DNA from: CAYOXD01 sp964407825
Lineage (GTDB): Bacteria; Desulfobacterota; Desulfobacteria; Desulfobacterales; JAFDDL01
Length of the DNA: 16,667 nt
Direction of reading: 5' to 3'
NCBI GenBank assembly: GCA_964407825.1
Contig: CAYOXD010000064.1
Span: 1 to 16,667 of the forward strand
In this document: positions 8,390 through 15,110 of the stretch, in pieces
Numbering within the stretch: position 1 is the first letter of the stretch
Layout: each line of letters begins with the position of its first letter
Notes under the pieces: generated by a model
Seen by the model: the letters and a program-made list of their open reading frames with translations, nothing else
Database searches by the model: none
What the model was told of the DNA's origin: nothing
Made by a program: the position numbers and the translations under genes

Positions 8390-8485
8390 TTAAGCTGATT
8401 TTGGGCGCAGGTCGAAAACAGCTTTTCCGACTCGGACGCGTGTCGCCCCTTTTTCGATGACAATCGGATAATCATGGGGCAGCAA
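8390..8485 (-). pseudogene. Remnant of a YggS/PROSC-like PLP-binding protein C-terminus
   Basis: On the minus strand a frame ending at TAA (8392-8390) reads HDYPIVIEKGATRVRVGKAV then FDLRPKSA. This resembles, without gaps over about 25 residues, the conserved end of YggS-family proteins (pattern S-x-D-x-x-x-A-I-x-x-G-A/S-T-x-V-R-x-G-x-A-I-F-G-x-R). About 10 of 25 positions match the E. coli YggS end as I recall it. Upstream the same frame loses any family resemblance, so only the tail survives. The match rests on memory of the family rather than a search. The alternative is a chance frame. Confidence 0.45.
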
Positions 8486-8604
8486 TAGAATCCATCTGCA
8501 GATTATGCACGCGTTGCTGAGATACTTCGCAACGCAGAAAACAAATACCGTAAGCCTATGCAACCCATTAAGAAAAGGCCAGAAAATAAGTCCGTAAGGG
8601 AATC

Positions 8605-8633
8605 TTGACACGGCGCAACGGTTTGCGTATATT
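8605..8633 (+). promoter_or_regulatory. Sigma-70-type promoter of the membrane protein/transglycosylase unit
   Basis: TTGACA at 8605-8610 (perfect -35), a 17-base spacer, then TATATT at 8628-8633 (five of six with TATAAT). The predicted start near 8640 leaves a leader of about 60 bases before the ATG at 8702, which has GGAGGG at 8688-8693, eight bases upstream. It drives rightward, towards the two-gene unit. Confidence 0.7.
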
Positions 8634-8701
8634 TCAATCAATACCGCCAAATCCCGTTCCTGTCTGCATCAGTTTCCACAAGCGCTTGGAGGGTTATCGA
8701 C

Positions 8702-10396
8702 ATGCGATACCCGCTCAGGATTATTGCCGGAGTCCTGCCACTGATATTGATCAGCGGCGTCTGCTGCGCGGAAGCGCCGGCAGCGCCGGATGCAACCGGG
8801 ACATGGCCGGCGGCGGCAGAGATTTTCTTTCTGCTGCTGCCCGTTCTGGTACTATTTGCCGGAGCCTTTATATACCTGCGCAGCCTGCAGCGGAGCTATC
8901 AACAAAGCTCACCCGACGGCTCCAAGCTCGAAATATTGTCCCGAAGCCCCCTGGGCCTGCCTGAGGGGACCGTCGGCGCCATGCTGCGCCTGATGACCGG
9001 CATCCTGCTGGTCTACATCATCCTTGTGGCGTTGATCACGATCCAAATCCGGGGATTTCCCTCACTATCGGCCCCGGGCGGCAACGGAGCGACAGGGGGA
9101 CTTTCCGGAAAGGACCTCCTGGCCGGGATCGGCGCCGTCTTTTTTTTGCTCTTGGTCATCATCGGCGCGGTATTTTACATGCAGCGCCTCCAGACACGAT
9201 TTTTCAAGGGCTGTGTCGAGACCCGGCAGATCGACCAATTTTTTCAGGCACCGGCAGGATTGCCCCAAGGCACCATCCGCGCCGTGCTGGCGATGATGAT
9301 TGTGACGGTGTCGCTGTTCTTCATCGTATTCAAATGCTTTATAACCAAGGACAGCCAGCCTGAAATTCCCCAGGGTCTGATGACGCTTTTAACGGCGGTG
9401 GTGGCTTTCTACTTCGCTCATCGGGCCGGCATCCAGGGCGCCGCCGGAGAGATTGCCCATCAGACCCAAGGTCTGCGGAACCAACGGGATGCAGCCGTCG
9501 AGGAAGGTCAGCAGATCAAGGCGGGAGTCATTCTCGGGAAAGTCGATAAAGCGCTGCAGGTGACCCGTGCCGCAGGTGCCCTCCTGCCGCCCGAGCTGCG
9601 CAAAAAATACGAACCCCTGGCCGAAAAGCTGCAAACCGGATTAACTGCCGCCAAAGAGGTGCTCGGACGCGGCGGCTCCTCGGAGGCCGCCCGGATGGTC
9701 AGCGGCGCATTGGGAGAATTCGGTCGCGCCAACCCAGCCTTCCAGGCTGTGCAAAAAGCGTTGCCGGTGTTTACCAATGAGCTGGGAACCAACATCTCCG
9801 CCATGGCACTGATCACCGCCTTGGTGGACGTGACGGTGCGCATCGGATCAGCCCGCTATGAGCGTTGGAAACAGCGCATTTTCCAGGCGCCCATCGATGC
9901 CGGGGCGTTGAAGCTTCAGCCGATGGATGGCCCCATGGCGGAGCGTTTGTTCCGGGCCAATCCGGTGTTGGCCAAGGCCTTTGCCACTGAACTCAAGTCC
10001 GGGCGGAGCGCCGAACTTGCCAGGGTCGCCAACGATTTCATCAATGGCGATACCCAGGAGCTGTGGGAGAAGAATACAGAGTGCCGCTTCGAGGACGGCA
10101 AAGAACGCTTCGAGTCGCAGGAGATATTCGAACAAACCGTGCAGGCCCTGAGGCGTCTGCTGAGCGACAATGAGCTGAAGCCCTACATCGAACCGGAATG
10201 GCTCGGGCCGATCAGCAATTACGATACCCTGGTCGGCGCTGTGGACAAGCTGCATGAGGACGAAACGGCACGGGCCCGGCTGGATGAACTGGTGCTCGTC
10301 ACGGACGGGTTGATGCGCGAGGGGCAGCCCGTGTTGAAGATCATGGAGAAGATCGAAAAGGAGTTGAAAGGGTGCACGCCGTGGCAACCAATATGA
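8702..10396 (+). CDS. Multi-pass membrane protein with duplicated GLPxGT motif, unknown function
   Basis: The protein has 564 residues. The N-terminus (KR-poor, hydrophobic 5-20, then CAEA|P near 22-25) looks like a cleavable signal peptide; the Cys pair does not fit a lipobox well. Hydrophobic segments follow at about 40-58, 95-115, 140-158, 195-212 and 224-240. A motif is repeated before two of them: LGLPEGTVGAMLRLM (84-98) and AGLPQGTIRAVLAMM (185-199), so the membrane half looks like an internal duplication. Residues 245-564 are soluble and mostly helical, with a charged, possibly coiled-coil stretch at 255-320. There are no enzyme motifs that I recognise. The next gene, a peptidoglycan lytic enzyme, starts 14 bases after the stop, so the two are almost certainly co-transcribed. 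Possible roles are an anchor, channel or holin-like partner for that enzyme; this is inference only. Confidence 0.85.
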   Translation: MRYPLRIIAGVLPLILISGVCCAEAPAAPDATGTWPAAAEIFFLLLPVLVLFAGAFIYLRSLQRSYQQSSPDGSKLEILSRSPLGLPEGTVGAMLRLMTGILLVYIILVALITIQIRGFPSLSAPGGNGATGGLSGKDLLAGIGAVFFLLLVIIGAVFYMQRLQTRFFKGCVETRQIDQFFQAPAGLPQGTIRAVLAMMIVTVSLFFIVFKCFITKDSQPEIPQGLMTLLTAVVAFYFAHRAGIQGAAGEIAHQTQGLRNQRDAAVEEGQQIKAGVILGKVDKALQVTRAAGALLPPELRKKYEPLAEKLQTGLTAAKEVLGRGGSSEAARMVSGALGEFGRANPAFQAVQKALPVFTNELGTNISAMALITALVDVTVRIGSARYERWKQRIFQAPIDAGALKLQPMDGPMAERLFRANPVLAKAFATELKSGRSAELARVANDFINGDTQELWEKNTECRFEDGKERFESQEIFEQTVQALRRLLSDNELKPYIEPEWLGPISNYDTLVGAVDKLHEDETARARLDELVLVTDGLMREGQPVLKIMEKIEKELKGCTPWQPI

Positions 10397-10410
10397 CGAT
10401 GGAGTAGACC

Positions 10411-11322
10411 ATGCTGTATACACGACTTCTACAATACCGATTGCCCCTCATCCGTGGAGAAGATGTGATTGCCGCGCAGAAGCGTCTGCGTGCCCTGGGC
10501 TTCAGCACCGGTGCCATCGACGGTATCTACGGCGCCCGAACCGAGGGGGAGATTCGTAAATTTCAAGAACAACAGGGACTGCGCGCCGACGGCATTGTCG
10601 GGCCGATTACCTGGAACCGCCTCTTCGGCCTGAACCCTGAGAAAGACTATCAGCAACGACTGGCCGACCTGTTGATCGAGTTGAGACAACCCCACAGCTA
10701 TCGCAACAGCATACAGTGGCGGCTTCAGGCGGACGGCATCTCCATCAACGGCGGCGCTCCCGAACGCAGCCCCGGAAAGCCCCAAACCGTTACCCGCGTC
10801 TGGCGGGACCTGCGCGATCCGCTGACCCGGTGGAGCACGTCCCTCGGCGTTCCGATGGAGCTCATCATCGCCACCATCTGCACCGAAAGCGGCGGCAATC
10901 TGGACATCGCGGCCCGCAAAGAGCCCGGATACATCTCGGACGAGGAGACCCCCAACCGCATTTCCCCCGGCATCATGCAAACCCTTATTTCCACGGCACG
11001 CGCCGCCGTCGGCAGCCCCGAGGTGGACCGTGCCTGGCTGGAGCAACCCGCCAATTCGATCAGGGCCGGCACGGCCTATATCGCCAGTCAATGGAAGAGT
11101 ACCCATTTCGACCCGCCAAAAGTGGCTTGCGCCTACAATGCGGGCGGCATTTACCACAACGACTCGGACAAGAATCGCTGGAAAATGCGTCAGTACCCCA
11201 TCGGCACGGACGCGCACGCCAACCGGTTCGTGAAGTGGTTCAACGACTGCTTCGAAGTGTTGGGCCAGGAGAATGACTTGCCTGAAATCTGCTTTGTCGC
11301 CGCGCTGAAAAAGTCAGCCTGA
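10411..11322 (+). CDS. Peptidoglycan-binding and lytic transglycosylase (SLT) domain protein
   Basis: The protein has 303 residues in two domains. Residues 17-72 are a PG_binding_1 repeat (DVIAAQKRLRALGF, then FQEQQGLRADGIVGPITW). Residues about 135-260 are a lysozyme-like transglycosylase domain: catalytic Glu159 in ICTESGGN, SPGIMQTL at 185-192 and ACAYNAGG at 239-246. Family knowledge: cleaves the MurNAc-GlcNAc bond of peptidoglycan to give 1,6-anhydro ends. No signal peptide or membrane segment is present, unusual for a housekeeping transglycosylase and more like phage endolysins or secretion-system enzymes. GGAG lies six bases before the ATG, and the gene follows the membrane protein by 14 bases. 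The C-terminal ~30 residues are not part of the catalytic fold as far as I can see. It converges on the radical SAM gene. Confidence 0.9.
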   Translation: MLYTRLLQYRLPLIRGEDVIAAQKRLRALGFSTGAIDGIYGARTEGEIRKFQEQQGLRADGIVGPITWNRLFGLNPEKDYQQRLADLLIELRQPHSYRNSIQWRLQADGISINGGAPERSPGKPQTVTRVWRDLRDPLTRWSTSLGVPMELIIATICTESGGNLDIAARKEPGYISDEETPNRISPGIMQTLISTARAAVGSPEVDRAWLEQPANSIRAGTAYIASQWKSTHFDPPKVACAYNAGGIYHNDSDKNRWKMRQYPIGTDAHANRFVKWFNDCFEVLGQENDLPEICFVAALKKSA

Positions 11323-11395
11323 GTACCCGCCAATCCGGTTTTGCCTCGTCTTGGGAAGCCTTTCCCGTAACGAAAAGGACAGGGACAGGGGATCG
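11323..11395. other. Convergent gap with short repeat and weak hairpin
   Basis: This is 73 bases between two convergent genes. It contains a weak stem GGGAA-GCCT-TTCCC (11353-11366) with no T run, and next to it an 18-base piece (11369-11386) that is the inverted, one-mismatch copy of 6857-6874, again with six-base steps (GACAGG, GACAGG). No promoter or gene is visible. Confidence 0.5.
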
Positions 11396-13075
11396 TCAGC
11401 GGTTGGTTGATTGGCGGCTGCTGCGTTGGACCGGGACGGGGGGATGGGTTTGGAGGGCTTGGAGAAATTTTGCCGTCAGGTGTTCCGCGGTGGGATGGGA
11501 GTAAACCTCGCCCTCGGGGGTGACGCCCCGGATGACCCCGTCGTGGAGGAATGCGGCCAGGAGCTGGATGCCGAGGGTGAGTCGTTCCTTTGGATCCATC
11601 GGCGCCTTTGCCGCCTTGGGGTTCGTGGCAGGGGATGACCCGTAAGGCTCGGGCCCGGGCAGGGGGCAGCCTGCATCCAGCAGGTGCTTCATGAAATTGA
11701 GGATCCTTCCCAGGCGCAGCAGGGTCGCCGCCTCGAGCCGGGAGGTGGTGTGGCTCAGGGGCAGGGCGCTGGCCCGCAGCAGGGAGGGCGGATCGGGCAG
11801 GATCGAAAGGGACCGGCAGGTGTCGTAATCCTTGCTGCCCGGAGCCGGGTAATAGACCGAAACGCCGGCCAGGACCCGCCGGGCGGCCAGGTAGCAAAGG
11901 TCCGCCACCGAGTCTTCCGGCTCCTGGAAGGGCGCACCGACGATGATATAGCCCACGGCCTCCATGCCGTGGGCCTCGGCCAGCGAAAGGGCGCGGTCGA
12001 AGTCCCGTCGCACATCCGGCCGGCCGAAGCGCTTCAGCTGTCCGGGGCAGGCGCTGCCGAGGGAGAGGTTGAGGCTCCGGAATCCGGCCGCCGCCATGGC
12101 CGCCACCACCGTCTCGTCCAGGGTCGGCGGAAAGAGCCCGTTCATGGCCCGCAGTTCCAGTCCCGGATGGGCGAATCGTTCCCGGATGCCCGAAAGGAGT
12201 TCGAGAAACCAGCCGCGCTCGTGGGAGAGGGTCTCATCCTCGAAGTCGATAAACCGGGCGTCGTGGTGGAAAACGGCATCGCTCATTTCGTCGAGGACGG
12301 AGCCCACCGTCCGGCGGCGGTAGGGGTAGAGGGCCTTGTTCCCAAGTGCGCAGTAGGAGCAGCGAAGGGGGCAGCCCCGGCTGGTCACGACCACGGTGGT
12401 CCCCATGTGCTTCCGGCGGTAGTAGCGGCCATCGATCAGGCGGCGAAGGGGCGGCGGCCCGAGGCCAGGGCCGGGCAGGGCGGCCGGCTCGCTGATATGA
12501 AGGGAGCCGTCGGCCCTTCTGAAGACGATGCCCGGCACCGCCTCCAGGGCGGTCCCGGCGGCCAGGGCCTTTGCCAGGGCCGGCAGGGCCGCCTCCCCCT
12601 CTCCCCGGATGACATAGTCCACCTGGGGGGCGGCCATGACGGCGGCCGGAAGCGCCGTCGGGTGGTGACCGCCCATCACGATGGTGCAGCGGGGCAGGGC
12701 ATCCCGGACGATGGCCGCCGTCTCCAGGGCCTCGGCCGCATAGGGCGTGAAAAGAGAGGAAATGCCCACTATACTGGCGCCGGAGGCTTTGATCCGTCCA
12801 TGCAGGTGCCCATAGCTGTAGCCGAAATGCCGGAACCGGTGAAAGAGCGCGAAGGGGGAGTGATCGGGCCGGCCGTAGTGGGCCGTCAGATAGGCCATCT
12901 CCGGCGGCAGGGGAAGGGGTCTGGACTTGGCGGTGGCCAGTGCGTCGATGAGCGCCACCGAAAATCCCGCCTCGGAAAGGGCCGCGCCGATGCAGGCCAG
13001 TCCGTAGGGCACGCTTCTTTTGGCGGTGAGGTAGAAATCCCGGATCGGCGGTTGAATCAGAAGGACGTCAACCAT
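11396..13075 (-). CDS. B12-binding-type radical SAM protein, substrate unknown
   Basis: The protein has 559 residues. The N-terminal ~200 residues have the Rossmann-like cobalamin-binding layout (VDVLLIQPP at 2-10, VGISSLFTPYAAEALETA at 103-120, IVMGGHHPTALP at 132-143, VDYVIRGEGE at 152-161). I do not see the DxHxxG cobalamin ligand motif; many relatives also lack it. The radical SAM core follows, with the 4Fe-4S cysteines at 235, 239 and 242 (GCPLRCSYC) and IDFEDETL at 276-283. Residues 450-559 are a poorly conserved tail. The start ATG overlaps the end of alr by eight bases and has no strong ribosome site of its own, so it is probably translated by coupling. Family members do methylations, ring rearrangements and other radical chemistry; nothing here fixes the substrate. 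Confidence 0.88.
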   Translation of the reverse strand: MVDVLLIQPPIRDFYLTAKRSVPYGLACIGAALSEAGFSVALIDALATAKSRPLPLPPEMAYLTAHYGRPDHSPFALFHRFRHFGYSYGHLHGRIKASGASIVGISSLFTPYAAEALETAAIVRDALPRCTIVMGGHHPTALPAAVMAAPQVDYVIRGEGEAALPALAKALAAGTALEAVPGIVFRRADGSLHISEPAALPGPGLGPPPLRRLIDGRYYRRKHMGTTVVVTSRGCPLRCSYCALGNKALYPYRRRTVGSVLDEMSDAVFHHDARFIDFEDETLSHERGWFLELLSGIRERFAHPGLELRAMNGLFPPTLDETVVAAMAAAGFRSLNLSLGSACPGQLKRFGRPDVRRDFDRALSLAEAHGMEAVGYIIVGAPFQEPEDSVADLCYLAARRVLAGVSVYYPAPGSKDYDTCRSLSILPDPPSLLRASALPLSHTTSRLEAATLLRLGRILNFMKHLLDAGCPLPGPEPYGSSPATNPKAAKAPMDPKERLTLGIQLLAAFLHDGVIRGVTPEGEVYSHPTAEHLTAKFLQALQTHPPVPVQRSSRQSTNR

Positions 13076-14231
13076 GAAGAAAGACCCGGGGGACCCGTTC
13101 GGAGACGCTCGTCACGATTTCGTAGGTGATGGTCTCCTGGGTCAGGGCCAGCTCGTCGATGGAGATCGTCTCCGGCCCCTGGCGGCCAAAGACCACCACC
13201 TCGTCCCCCACGGCCGCCTCCGGGATGTGGCCCACCTCGATCATGGTCAGATCCATGCAGACCCGGCCCGTGATCGGGGCCCGGACCCCCCGGACGAGCA
13301 TCTGTCCCCGGTTGGACAGGAGACGGTTGAATCCGTCCGCGTACCCCACCGGGACGGTGGCGATGCGCGTCCTCTTGTCCGTTTGAAAGGTGCATCCGTA
13401 GCTCACGGTAAAGGCTTCGGGCACCTCCTTCAGGTGCACGATGCGGGATTTGAGCGACATGGCCGGCCTGAGCGTAACCCCTGCCGGGCAACATCCGGGC
13501 GAGGGGGACAGCCCGTAGAGGGCGATGCCCGGGCGGACCATGTCCAAGTGGGTCTCTGGCTGCGCCAGGAGGGCCGCGCTGTTGGCCGCGTGCCGGAGGG
13601 GAAAGCGGATGCCCCGGTCCGAAAGGCAGTCAAGGATCCGCATGAAGAGGCGGAACTGATCCGTGGCGTGGGTCAGGTCCGGCGCGTCCGAGCAGGCGAA
13701 ATGGGTATAGATCCCCTCGATGTGGAGTCCCTTCATCTGGCAGATGGCGGACACCTCCGATATGAGCGCCGCCACCTCTCCGTCCTCGCAACGCCCGGGC
13801 CCGAGGCAGTCCGGCAGAAGTCCCAGACGTCCCATGCCCGTATCGATCTTGATGTGTGCCCGGATGCGGCCGCCCAGGCTGACGGCGGTATGGGACAGGA
13901 GCCGGGCCGTCTCCATGGAGAAGATGGTGGCGGTGAGATCGAAGTGGACCAGCTGCTCCACCCCCGAAACCGATGGATAGCCGAAGACCAGGATGGGGAC
14001 GCCGATGCCCGCCTCCCGGAGCCTTTGCCCCTCCTCGATCCGGGCAACGCCCAGGGCCTCGGCGCCGTTTGAAAGGGCGACCCGGGCGGTCTCCAGGCAT
14101 CCGTGGCCGTAAGCGTTGGCCTTGACCACCGCCATCAGTTTCGCCCCGGGGGCGGCTATGCGGCGCAGTTCCCGGACATTGTGACCGATGGCCGACAGAT
14201 CGATTTCCGCATAGGTGACCGGGTCTCTCAT
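13068..14231 (-). CDS. alr: Alanine racemase
   Basis: The protein has 387 residues, the usual size for Alr. The PLP lysine is Lys37 in AVVKANAYGHG, and the second catalytic base is Tyr278 in VSYGCTF. Other family blocks are KIDTGMGRLG (128-137), MVRPGIALYG (231-240), VPVGYADGFNR (293-303), GRVCMDLTMIEV (322-333) and the C-terminal SVSERVPRV. It interconverts L- and D-alanine for peptidoglycan in the cytoplasm. A much longer open frame extends upstream to 14699, but it only shadows the aminotransferase gene. I chose the ATG at 14231 because MRDPVTYAEIDL is the normal Alr N-terminus and the ATG shares its A with the TAA of the upstream gene (TAATG), a classic coupled junction. Confidence 0.96.
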   Translation of the reverse strand: MRDPVTYAEIDLSAIGHNVRELRRIAAPGAKLMAVVKANAYGHGCLETARVALSNGAEALGVARIEEGQRLREAGIGVPILVFGYPSVSGVEQLVHFDLTATIFSMETARLLSHTAVSLGGRIRAHIKIDTGMGRLGLLPDCLGPGRCEDGEVAALISEVSAICQMKGLHIEGIYTHFACSDAPDLTHATDQFRLFMRILDCLSDRGIRFPLRHAANSAALLAQPETHLDMVRPGIALYGLSPSPGCCPAGVTLRPAMSLKSRIVHLKEVPEAFTVSYGCTFQTDKRTRIATVPVGYADGFNRLLSNRGQMLVRGVRAPITGRVCMDLTMIEVGHIPEAAVGDEVVVFGRQGPETISIDELALTQETITYEIVTSVSERVPRVFLHG

Positions 14232-15067
14232 TATTTCCCGTAAGTTTGGGTCAGCTCCGAAAAGCGGGACATGAGCTTCAAGGTGCGGCTGCCCGGCTTT
14301 CCCCGGCCGACGGTCTCCTCGTCGATCCGGATGACCGGTACGATCTCCCGGGTGGAGGAGGTGATAAAGACCTCGTCCATGGCATGGAGGTCCTGGAGGC
14401 TCAGGCGTCGTTTTTCGACGTCGAAGACGCCTGCTGCCAAGTCCAGCACCACCTGGCGGGTGATGCCCGGCAAAATGCCCGTATCCGGCGTGATGAGCCG
14501 CTCCCCCATGAATCCGAAAATATTGCTGGTGGTGCATTCCAGCACCTGTCCGTCGCGGCCGATATAGAGCGCCTCCACACCACCTTCGGTGCAGGCCTTT
14601 TGGAGGGCCATGATGCCGGCGATGTAGTTGGTGCTCTTCGCCTCCGGAAAATCCCTCTGGGTTAGCCAGGTGGTGAGCTTGACCCCCTTTTCGTACCACC
14701 CCCGGGGTTTGTCCTTGTGGGGCGTGACCATCACCAGCAGCCGGCTGTTGCCCGAGGGACAGAACCCGTCCTGGCTGGTGCCGCCGGTGACCATGATGCG
14801 GATGTCATGCTCGGCGCCCTGGTTTTGGGCCAGGGTCTGCCGGGTGATATCGACCACCTCCTCGCGGGTCCAGCGCATGGCCAGACCGATGCGTTCGGCG
14901 GACTGAAAGAGCCGATCCACATGCGCCTCCAGGTAGAAGGGGGAGCCGTTGTAGGTCCGCAGAAAGTCGAACACCCCAAACCCCCGCAGTATCGCCAGGT
15001 CGTCCACCGGAAGGGTGGCCTCCCTTGCGTCAACGAAGGCGCCGTCTATATAGAAAATGCTTGCCAT
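14231..15067 (-). CDS. Class IV PLP aminotransferase (D-amino acid or branched-chain type)
   Basis: The protein has 278 residues, typical of fold-type IV aminotransferases. The PLP lysine is Lys144 in EAKSTNYIAG. Other marks are LRGFGVFDFLRTY (27-39), VLECTTSNIF (175-184, with the conserved Glu177), GILPGITRQVV (197-207) and ITSSTREIVPV (235-245). The family includes D-alanine aminotransferase (D-Ala + 2-oxoglutarate to pyruvate + D-Glu), IlvE and aminodeoxychorismate lyase, which are hard to tell apart by eye. Tight linkage to alr favours a D-amino-acid role, but sequence alone does not exclude IlvE. A GAGG ribosome site lies five bases upstream. It starts 42 bases after the S1-protein gene and shares one base with alr. 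Confidence 0.88.
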   Translation of the reverse strand: MASIFYIDGAFVDAREATLPVDDLAILRGFGVFDFLRTYNGSPFYLEAHVDRLFQSAERIGLAMRWTREEVVDITRQTLAQNQGAEHDIRIMVTGGTSQDGFCPSGNSRLLVMVTPHKDKPRGWYEKGVKLTTWLTQRDFPEAKSTNYIAGIMALQKACTEGGVEALYIGRDGQVLECTTSNIFGFMGERLITPDTGILPGITRQVVLDLAAGVFDVEKRRLSLQDLHAMDEVFITSSTREIVPVIRIDEETVGRGKPGSRTLKLMSRFSELTQTYGK

Positions 15068-15096
15068 TGATACCTCGGTTCCTGATTCTCTGTCGC

Positions 15097-15110
15097 ACCG
15101 GCGAACCGGT
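15097..15110 (-). other. Short hairpin after the S1-protein gene
   Basis: On the minus strand ACCGG, TTCG, CCGGT forms a perfect 5-bp stem with a UUCG loop directly at the stop codon of the S1-protein gene. No T run follows, so a full terminator is unlikely; a pause, an mRNA-stability element or chance are all possible. It is the only structural break between the S1 gene and the aminotransferase gene. Confidence 0.3.

Larger units (their letters stand above)
8249..8701. other. Divergent intergenic region
   Basis: This is about 450 bases between the divergent YitT gene and the membrane-protein gene. It holds a probable YggS-like remnant (minus strand, 8390-8485), a perfect 7-base stem with an 11-base loop (GCGTTGC 8511-8517 with GCAACGC 8529-8535), and a clear rightward promoter (8605-8633). 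The hairpin is not followed by a T run on either strand, so I do not call it a terminator. I see no complete gene and no promoter that I can assign to the YitT gene. Confidence 0.6.

Noticed and set aside
8511..8535. Terminator or operator at the GCGTTGC/GCAACGC inverted repeat
   Set aside because: The 7-bp stem is perfect, but there is no T run and it lies about 70 bases upstream of the promoter; nothing fixes a role, so it is only noted.
11353..11366. Intrinsic terminator GGGAA-GCCT-TTCCC between convergent genes
   Set aside because: The stem is only five pairs and neither strand has a following T run.
14232..14699. N-terminal extension of the alr frame by 156 codons
   Set aside because: The extension lies wholly inside the aminotransferase gene in another frame, is rich in Gly/His/Arg/Pro as shadows are, and the normal Alr N-terminus starts at 14231.
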